Part shown: one piece after another, positions 43,352 through 64,000 of the stretch
Numbering within the stretch: the first letter of the stretch is position 1
How the letters are laid out: the number at the start of each line of letters is the position of its first letter
From: Physella acuta
Taxonomy: Eukaryota > Mollusca > Gastropoda > Physidae
Assembly: GCF_028476545.1 (NCBI RefSeq)
Contig: NW_026731916.1
Span: forward strand, 251,001-315,000
DNA: 64,000 nucleotides
Direction: 5' to 3'
The notes under the pieces: model-generated
What the model was told of the DNA's origin: nothing
What the model saw: the letters and a program-made list of their open reading frames with translations, nothing else
The model's database searches: none
Made by a program: the position numbers and the translations under genes

Positions 43352-45816
43352 AAGGTTAGGTTTTTAATATTAACTCCAATACTGTCTTTGCAAGGTAGTA
43401 CTATTTGTTTTCGATTTCGTATTAGTGTGTTATTTTTTATTGCATTAGAATATCTGAATTGTTCAGTTAATATGGAATATGATAATTCAGAATAAGAACT
43501 TTTGAACAAGAATTGTTTTTGCAATCTAAAAGTCATTTTAAAAATGAAATATAAACAGTAAGTATTAAACTGTATAGATTTTCTGTATATTATTTTATTA
43601 ATAACTTTGAAAAATAAATATAAATATATTTTAAACTTAATTATGAATAAGCAAGTACAAATGCAATAAAAAGGCAGATTTTTAACAGATAACAGACATG
43701 TGTAAGCCATTTTAACTTCTGTTAGATCGACACACAAAAAAGAGTAAAGTGGTTTTTTAAAGGCATTTTCGTACACTACATTTTTGTATCGCCCGGGCAG
43801 AAGTTAATTTTCATTAATTCTAGTTATAGTGAACATTTTTGATACATGTACTGCCATCTACAAGTTTGATCTTTTTTTTACACTGCCTTTATCATTCAGC
43901 AAAAAATAATGGTCGATGTTATACTTGTATTGTGTTGTCACACATTGAACACAAACAAAATTAGTCATGTTTAACTGTTAACTTTTATAAATTAATTTAA
44001 TTTTATATGGTATTTTATTTTGCACCACAGCTGTTTAAATTTGTAGATACAATTCATTTAATAATAACTACCTGAATCAATATTAAATATAAACGTAGAA
44101 TTAAAGTTATTTCAACCTAAAAAATGAACGATGAAAAAAACTAACTTGAAAAATTATGTGTTTATTTGACTTTTTGTATTTTCCCTCGGCAGTATGAAAT
44201 AGCTGTATTACTAGAAATACATCCATTTCAATAAGGATAATTTTAAAATGTTGCCTTTTATTATTGTATGCGACATTATTTGCAACATAAGAAGCCTAAA
44301 CGTGTTAATAAATTGTTACTTATACATATTATCGAAGCATTAGAAATGCATATACGTATTTACTATTTTAAGAATGCATCCAATGTTTTACTTGTTTCAA
44401 TAATATTGTATTATTAATATAAATGTATCCATGTATATAGATAGGCCTATACATTTTTATACTTTTAAGTTGAAATCAATATAGGCCTTCAGATAAGCTC
44501 AAATATATTATTACTTTACTAATTTCATATGCATTAAAATACACATGTATTTTTTTAAAACACTTTTACATTTTTTTTTAAATGAGTGTTATGAATTCGT
44601 AGCAATATTAAGTTCGTTGCTAAGTATACTGTACATGTATATATTTAATTATATGATTTTATTATATCCGTCAAATAGCTAGAAATCAAAATTGTAACAA
44701 GACCGGCTATTATGTCACTAAATTCTCTCAATGTAGAAAACATAACGTCAAAAACTGTAGGTTACATATATATATATATTTATAACAAGGACATATTTGT
44801 TGAGTGATTTAACACAAGATTGTCAGATTGAACTTAAAGAGTGTAGCTCAACATACTTCAAAGGGAGCGAACTATGTCTTTCCTGTGCTATAGCATGTTT
44901 AAAGTAGCGCCTCTTTATTTTGTAAGCCGTTCACATCTCTATGTAAACAAAGTTGAATTGAACACGTGGTTACTGAAGACTGAATAGCAACTAGAAAGCT
45001 CAAAAAATATTATTCAGACTTCAAAGCTGCATTTAATATTTGCGCCATTTCTATTCTAAAAAAAAATTCCCAACAACATTAATAATGGTAGGTTAAATAC
45101 GGTTTAATAATTTAAAACGCTATCTATTTCAATGTCTGAAAAAGTGGATAACCAACTCTACCGTTTATTTCGTTTTCTTGCAGGAGACGGAAAAGCCGAC
45201 CCTACCTAGAGCCACCCCGTTTTCTAGCAAGTTAACCCCCCCAACACACACACATACACACATACTCTGACACGAACTTAATTTGTCTGACCTTAATTAA
45301 TCCATGCACTAGTTTGAACTGAGATACTGTTTTGAATTACCATAGAGTTAAAGTATGTAAAGGGGTCTGATTTGTCGAGTCGGTAAAACGCATGGCGGCT
45401 AAACCTTTAAGTCACAAGCCCTAAACCCCCAGTTTAGATGGGGACAGTAACTCTGCTAGGAGAGACAACTCCAAATTGAAACAAATAATCTTGACTTGCG
45501 GTTTGTTCTAGGTTAGACAAAGAAAAACAGGCTGAAATTAGAATCAATGCCCTACATTGCGCATAAAAATTTCATTGAGTTATCATCCAATGATCTAATA
45601 GAAAATAGTCATACTTTTTACATTCACCTATTCTGTTTTAAATAAGTGCTTAATCTCGGATGAGTACCTCATCTATATTTATGACATCTGTATATATTAT
45701 AATATTGTGCTCTGTTCTACACCAACGTTGTTCTCTTATTTACAATCTCACGTATCTACTCGTATAATTTAGCCCATGTTCTGTATCTTAATTCTTCATT
45801 AGATTTCAGGCTAGAT
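43352..45816. other. Gene-free AT-rich DNA
   Basis: No exon-like frame was seen on either strand. A degraded SINE-like stretch lies at about 45365-45500 ('gtcgagtcggtaaaacgcat'). Confidence 0.6.
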
Positions 45817-47062
45817 CAGGGGTGGGCAAACTTTTGAGACGGAAGAGCCAAAAGTTACAATTTACAAAATTTCCAGTTTGTTAAGAGCCACTAACATTTT
45901 TATTTCAATATTTGGTATTTGATTTGGATTATGTAAATAAGTTTAATTTCTTTATTTAAAATAAATAGCTTTAAATATGAAATAATATTTATTCATATAA
46001 AATGATACAGATGTTTCGCACAAAACATATTAGATTATTTTAGCTAGCTCTGATATGATAAACTTAGATATCAAATAATAAAACTATAGGACTATCCCAA
46101 TCCAATTGAGAAGCTGTTAACTTTTTTTTTCTTTACTGACATCACCGGCTCAGGAGGTGTCTCCCATTAGCCACGCAGCCCTCAACACGGCAAACTCCGA
46201 CTAACTGGCTTGGACGTCGGTTTGATTACCATGTCTCGGTCCCTTCTGTCCTTCGGTTCTCACCAGACTTATCTTCCACCCCAAAGAACCTTGGGTAAAC
46301 TCGTAACCCACAGTCCAGTACCTGGCTCAACAGTAGAAGGCTAATAGTTAAAAAACTACGTCACTCAGGTCTAATTAATAATTACTCAAGATATGTAAAT
46401 GCATTCAGAATAAAATAACACGAGCCGACCCGCGGTGTATCATACGCCGCTATTTAGTTGTTTTTTCTACTTTTCAGTAATTCATAATTTGTGAATTCGA
46501 TAGTACCAATGCTGCCACTGAAAATATTTGCTTTAAAACACTAATTCCCCCCCCCCCCCCCCCCCGTGAAAGCAGCCTCCTCTAAGTTACCTCCTCTAAG
46601 TTTAAAATCGTTTCAAACTAAATTATCTGCCCCTAATAGCCGTCACCAAACTCGGCTCTACGATTTGTAAACATTTAGCGTGAACCACAGCTCACCAAAC
46701 CATTTGAGGGGGGGGGGGGGGGTAGCGATAGAGAGAAAGAGAGGGGACTGCAAGGCGCGCTTGCAGCTTGTTTTCTAACTGATCCCAGAAGAGAATTATA
46801 TATATAGATTCTCCATTTAACGGTTGTGCCCAAGCGGCTGTCAGCTGTCCGAATACTCTCTACTCCCACCTATTCTCATTGTTCGCTGATTAGTGTTTTT
46901 ATTATGTTTAAAGTTGTGTTTCTTTACAATATAATATTTGTTATGGGTTTTGAAATTAAAATAATACAAACATTTCTAATATTTGTGCATGGAACTCGAG
47001 AGCCGCCACTTGACATCGAATGAGCCGCATGTGGCTAAGGAGCCGCAGGTTGCCAACCCTTG
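45817..47062. mobile_element. Non-autonomous hAT element, 1.25 kb
   Basis: The ends are CAGGGGTGGGCAAACTTTT and its imperfect inverse AGGTTGCCAACCCTTG. A perfect 8-base duplication ggctagat lies at 45809-45816 and 47063-47070. Sub-terminal 'gagccgc...ctaaggagccgc' text is typical of animal hAT families. No transposase frame was seen. A reverse fragment of its interior lies at 59730-60210. Confidence 0.92.
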
Positions 47063-47070
47063 GGCTAGAT

Positions 47071-50000
47071 AAATATAATTTTTTTTTTTGATAATTACTT
47101 TTACATTTATTTGACATGCATACTCTACATAACAAAGGGGAAGTGAATACCATTTAGCATAGTTGGACAAATTACTTTAACTATTTTCTTCTATAGATTT
47201 CAAATTTAAAAATAGAATAAACAATTAGGCCTACAAAATTAATAAATATATTAATTTCAGTTATGTTGAATATCGAATCTTGTTTTTTTTCTTTATAAAG
47301 AGTCATAGTTTAAAAAAAAAGTCTACGCTACAGATGTGTTGCAATAATAAATATTTCTTGATTCATAGTCTCTCCGGTGAGTTTGTTCATATTTTCCTCG
47401 CTATTTAAACAAGTGGAGCTAGTGTTATCTTTTGAGTTTACATTTTGTAGACTAAATCTGGTATTTAGTTTGCCGTTGCTCATATCTTTAATTTCCGTAT
47501 TTTTAAATATTTTATTCGACTTGAATTCTCAAGTCTCTAGATAATTGTTGGGGAAAGTAAGTTGGAAGTCAATTTAAATTTTCTATTAATGTAGTGAAAA
47601 TGTTTTAAGTAATGCATAGGTTCCCACAATAAAACATAGTGTAATAATTTATTCAAATAACGGTATAATAATTTAATAGATTTATTTTTAATATATAATA
47701 AATGATAAAATTACAATTTACAATTTACGGTACGTCGTTTTAAAAATAACACAATATTTGGTAAAAAAATGTTTTTAATTTAAAATATTGTTACTTGAAT
47801 GCTGATTACGTGGATTAACTTCACAAAAGTTAAGAACAGGAACATTCGCACTAGAATAAAATTTTGCGTGTGATGGTGTGAACTATTCTTGCTGAAATTT
47901 GAAGTAGTAACAAAATATTCAGTCGGGATTTTACTTGAGCACTATGGTAGCTACGTTCGTGTCAGAGACTGTCATGCATTAGGGACACGGTGGGATACTA
48001 CATTCGTTAACCAAATCAGGCGCGTCAGTTGTAACTCTAACGGTGGTATGACCTGTAGCGTCCCGTGCTCTCTAACGAGCACTAAATTTTATACATTTGT
48101 TTTAAAGAGCACACTTTATCATGCACACGGCGGAACACTACATGTGATGACTTATCCGAACCAGGGGACGGGCCCGGCACCCATGCGGCAATATAAGCGA
48201 AGGCTCATAAGAGTGCCCATTGACGAACTGGCTACAGGACATTAACCCCCCCTCCCCCGGAAATTACCACCCACCTGGACATTTCTCCCAATCCCCCCTC
48301 CCCGGAGAAATTACCCCTCTGTCAAATATCCCCCGGGGAATTACCCCCACTCTCAAGTTAGAATCCTAACTCTAACTAGAATGCTATATCTATATATTAC
48401 TTTAATACTAACCTTAAGAAAAAGACCAAAATCTTAACCCTTATAACCCCTATTCTTATAATCCCAATTCTTATAACCCCAATTCTTATAAGCCCTATTC
48501 TTATAAACCCTATTCTTATAAACCCTATCTTATAATCCTTATTCTTATAAACCCTATTCTTATAAACCCTATTCTTATAAACCCTCTTCCTATAAACCCA
48601 ATTCTTAAAAACCCTATTCTTATAAACCCTATCCTTATAACCCCTACTCTTATAACCCCTATTCTTATAACCCCTATTCTTATAAACCCTATCCTTATAA
48701 CCCCTGCTCTTATAACCCCTACTCTTATTACCCCCAATCTTATAACCCCTATTCTTATAACACGAATCCTTATAACCCTTATCCTTATAACCCTTATTCT
48801 TGTAACCCCTATCCTTATAACCCCTATCCTTATAACCCTATTCTTATAAACCATATTCTTTCGAACTTTAGCGACTATGAATGTTTTGGCTTAAGCTTGG
48901 GTTTAAACCTCGCCAGTCAGCACGAATGTAATTCCCCAATCCTGTTGTGTAGACTTTGGTTCACGAAAGATTCATTGTGATTGTTTACTGGACTGGTAAT
49001 GTCAATGTGACTTGCTGCAAATTTTGTTTTTTTTAACGCTCAATCTCATTGCTCTAGTCTGTATACAAATTAAGGTTAGGATTTGTTTTTTAGGTGGAGA
49101 ATAAAGCTTTACATCGACGTCTCTCATTGGACGAGCGGCGACCAATGAAATGGTCATTAAAAATGTTTAACATATGCAGTTTGCTTTTGTCATTATACAC
49201 TTATAGACTTCCTGATTCAGACAAACAAAAATCAAATTACAGTACTTGTGAGCATTGGCAGGATTAAAAAAAACAAACCCTTCCAGGTTTTTATTCAAGC
49301 ATGAACAAGCAAGTAAACCGGTTAGCAGGCGGATGTTGGTGACGCAGTAGAGCTGGCGTCACAGTCTGCTGTCAAAGACGCAACGACAAATACCTGGCTC
49401 AGGACAAACTGGTTGGAGTCGAAAGAGCCGGCGCCATTATTATTTATTTTTTTATTTTTAAAAATGTCAACTTCAACCTTGGCTTGGATTACTTGTAGTC
49501 ACGTGATCAGATGACCTTCATATGGGTCAAATGATGACGAGACAGTTTCCATCCACGGCGTTTAACCCGTTCGACGAATTGTGTTCAAGTCGGAAAACAA
49601 TTTAAAAAAAATAAATACTGACGTAGTAATCTTGTAACAATTCATACACTGCGTCTACAATGTTTCTCGTGTTGTATGTAGTTGACAACAACCTCATTCC
49701 ACGCGTATTTATTTTTCGCATTTAAGTTTTCTAAAAGTTTCATTCGTAGAAACATTTTTATAAACTAAACATGCATTATAACCACCATCGTTTGAAAAAT
49801 ATAAGTTATTAATAGTTGCAGAAAAATATATCAAACTCACTTAATTAAACAGACTACTAAGTAAAACGTTTATATAATGGCTCTAATATATTGTATAAAA
49901 TAAATTAAAATAAGTTAATCTAGTTATTTAGTACATTATCGTGTATTTTAACAATCAGACTATTTGTATTTTGCGAACTATACCTAAATTTAAGATAGGT

Positions 50001-50358
50001 TTGTAATGAAACAGTTTGTAAATACAAAACAAAGACAACAAAACCGGCTGTGTAGAAAATATGTTTAGTAAATATTGTTATACAATAAATAACAAGATGT
50101 TAATATATTTATTTATTTTTATTTATTGTTTATACTAAAGTCTGTTTAACCAGATGTATGCTTATACAAATGTATTTTTATAATTATGTATATACAGTGA
50201 TAAAAATTCCCTTCATTTTATATGTAGTTATACCTCTAGTCTTTTCGTTATTTTAATCTTAAATGTATCACTTTTAATTAAAAATTAGAGTGTGTGTATA
50301 TTACAACTAAATGTTTTTGCTGAGATGCCGGACTGCGTTTGTATGACATCGCCGTGTC
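47071..50358. other. Gene-free intergenic DNA
   Basis: AT-rich. A 118-codon open frame (47889-48245) shares a diverged block with 640-840. It has no recognisable domain and no start context and is treated as repeat. The stretch 49,000-50,300 shows nothing further. Confidence 0.55.
48420..48860. repeat. ~15-bp minisatellite (ttataacccctattc)
   Basis: About 29 copies of ttataacccctattc or ttataaaccctattc. It gives a false Ile/Arg/Gly-rich frame on the minus strand. Confidence 0.95.
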
Positions 50359-50463
50359 CACTTGCGTAGCCAGGAATTGGTCATAGGAGGGGTTCAAAAA
50401 TGGGGGTCCATGGGAGGTTATATAAACCCCAACCCCACCCCACCCCCCTTGCCTACGCCACTG
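50359..50463. mobile_element. Short hAT-like MITE, GTAGCCAGG family
   Basis: The ends are CACTTGCGTAGCCAGG and CCTACGCCACTG. The flanking 8-mers gccgtgtc and gctgtgtt match at 6 of 8. It is related to 959-1172. A possible SINE fragment follows at 50480-50560. Confidence 0.75.
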
Positions 50464-50956
50464 GCTGTGTTCACATAATTAATGAGTACCTGACTCACGT
50501 TAGATAAATGAAATCAAAGCTAGCAGTAAAACTGACCACATTGTCAGTTAATATTTAACTTTTTTTCATTAGCCCTTCGTGAAATGCTGGGCTAAATCTG
50601 AACCCCCAACCCACCCACCTAATTCGGAAATTCCCTCGTGTCGTGTGATCTGAAGACCTAAGCTACACTGTATGGATCGAGTTATATATTTTAAAAAATG
50701 TAGCGCCATAAATGGGCATTTTCACAGACATTCTACCAGTCCATGATAAACCCTATACCATTGGTCGAACGTAGGACAAATCAAATCTTAAATTCGCAAA
50801 TTAAAGAGATTAATAACAAAAACAAAAATTACGAAGTTTCCCACGAGGGGTAACTTCCTCAATAATCTGTATATAAGCTGGCCAGTATTCAGTGTCAGGT
50901 ACCCGGTGCGGCAGAGCTGTTCAACACATTTGCTTGCAATCTTATTGGTAAAATCC

Positions 50957-50959
<3 letters not shown>

Positions 50960-51046
<87 letters not shown>
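50960..51046. repeat. (TA)n microsatellite
   Basis: Pure TA tract 300 bp upstream of gene 3. Confidence 0.96.
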
Positions 51047-51053
<7 letters not shown>

Positions 51054-51346
51054 TATATATGCCATTCAAGTTTATTATTATTTATTTTGTGTATTGTGCG
51101 CTTTTTTAGTGCATCAACTGTTTTTAATTCTTTGAATCCCAACGTTTAAATTTTTGGATTGGTGTTAATGAATTTATTTCAGGACCAACTTACTGTATTT
51201 GTGTGCTTATATAAATAGAGACATATTTAATGTCAACGTATTTTTGCATCACCTAGTTTTGTCTAGAATGTATTTTAATGTGCTAAATGGTATCTTGAAA
51301 TGCATTCAAAATTCTATTTATTTTTTTATATTTTTTTAAATTTCAG

Positions 51347-63406
<12,060 letters not shown>

Positions 63407-63677
63407 TAAGTCTTCTGGTTAATTCCCTTGGCTTTAAACATGTTTCGTCGGGTTTCAGTACGAGCTTTTATGACGGCTTAATGATGCTTGTCTTTGAAAT
63501 AAGTTATTGAAGTCTAGTGTAATGGGTTAGATCATAGCACTACAGGGTTTATACTGCTCAGTTTGCTCTTCTTCCTCCATGTAGTCAACAAATCGTGCAA
63601 TATATTTAGTTTATTTGCAGTGATACATGTATGTATGTATATATATAAATAAATAAATCTATCTATATATATATATA

Positions 63678-64000
63678 CTAGCCGTCCCGGCCAGGCCCTG
63701 CTCTGGCTTCTGTGAAAAAGCTTTCTGTTAAAGACCATTACCTGTGTGTTTAGTAATCATCATAAACCCGGCATTGCCCACCCAAACCACAACCAACCAA
63801 AACAACAAAACGCAAACATAACGCTAACACAATTACAAATACAAACGAAAACAAAAACCTAACAACAAACCCAACCACAACCACAAACACCAATACAAAC
63901 ACAAAGAAAAAACAAACAAAAAAGTAAACGAAAACAAAAACCTAACAACAAACCCAACCACAAACATCAATACCAAAAAAAAAAAAAAAACAACGAAAAA
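63678..64000 (-). mobile_element. Helitron-like element, 3' end in view, runs off the window
   Basis: It begins CTAGCCGTCCCGGCCAGG, the reverse complement of the end of 38729-39699. The same A/C-rich interior follows. It too sits directly beside a TA tract (63665-63677). Confidence 0.82.

Overview
The window is animal nuclear DNA. It has split genes with GT-AG introns, about two-thirds AT, long (TA)n tracts, tRNA-derived SINEs and many small DNA transposons. The repeat types and the two transporter families suit a mollusc, most likely a gastropod; that is inference, since no species-specific marker was recognised. There are no prokaryotic features and no convincing retrovirus or LTR element.

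Three host genes can be read exon by exon. (1) 7049-16789, minus strand: a cationic amino-acid transporter of the SLC7 (CAT/SLC7A14-like) group. Eight exons are seen, from TM3 to the C-terminus. The N-terminal exon was not found, and two exons change frame at A-runs. (2) 23429-43310, plus strand: a complete SLC6 Na+/Cl--dependent transporter, 15 coding exons that sum to exactly 665 codons with all phases matching. (3) 51347-63406, plus strand: a secreted ADAM/ADAMTS-like protein of about 426 residues in 13 exons. It has a signal peptide, no prodomain, a metalloprotease fold whose zinc site is lost, an ADAMTS-type Cys-rich stretch and two Cys modules ending CCGxC. The three genes are unrelated in function; nothing suggests a cluster.

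Layout: 1-6150 holds nested hAT-like MITEs and a 27-bp minisatellite. 6150-16789 is gene 1, its introns filled with minisatellites and SINEs. 16790-23428 is intergenic, with a tandem segmental duplication and (TA)n tracts. 23429-43310 is gene 2; its introns hold a 690-bp TTAA fold-back element, hAT MITEs, a Helitron-like element and a series of exon-edge minisatellites. 43311-51346 is intergenic, with a 1.25-kb non-autonomous hAT element. 51347 onward is gene 3; its intron 2 carries a 5.5-kb satellite of a 16-bp unit with a 1709-bp higher-order period. A second Helitron-like end closes the window.

The most unusual signal is that many minisatellites in genes 2 and 3 are built from the exon edge itself: the last or first codons plus the splice site, copied many times into the adjoining intron. 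The clearest case is exon 8 of the SLC6 gene, where a 30-bp (10-codon) unit containing the exon end and a GT donor is repeated about 33 times.
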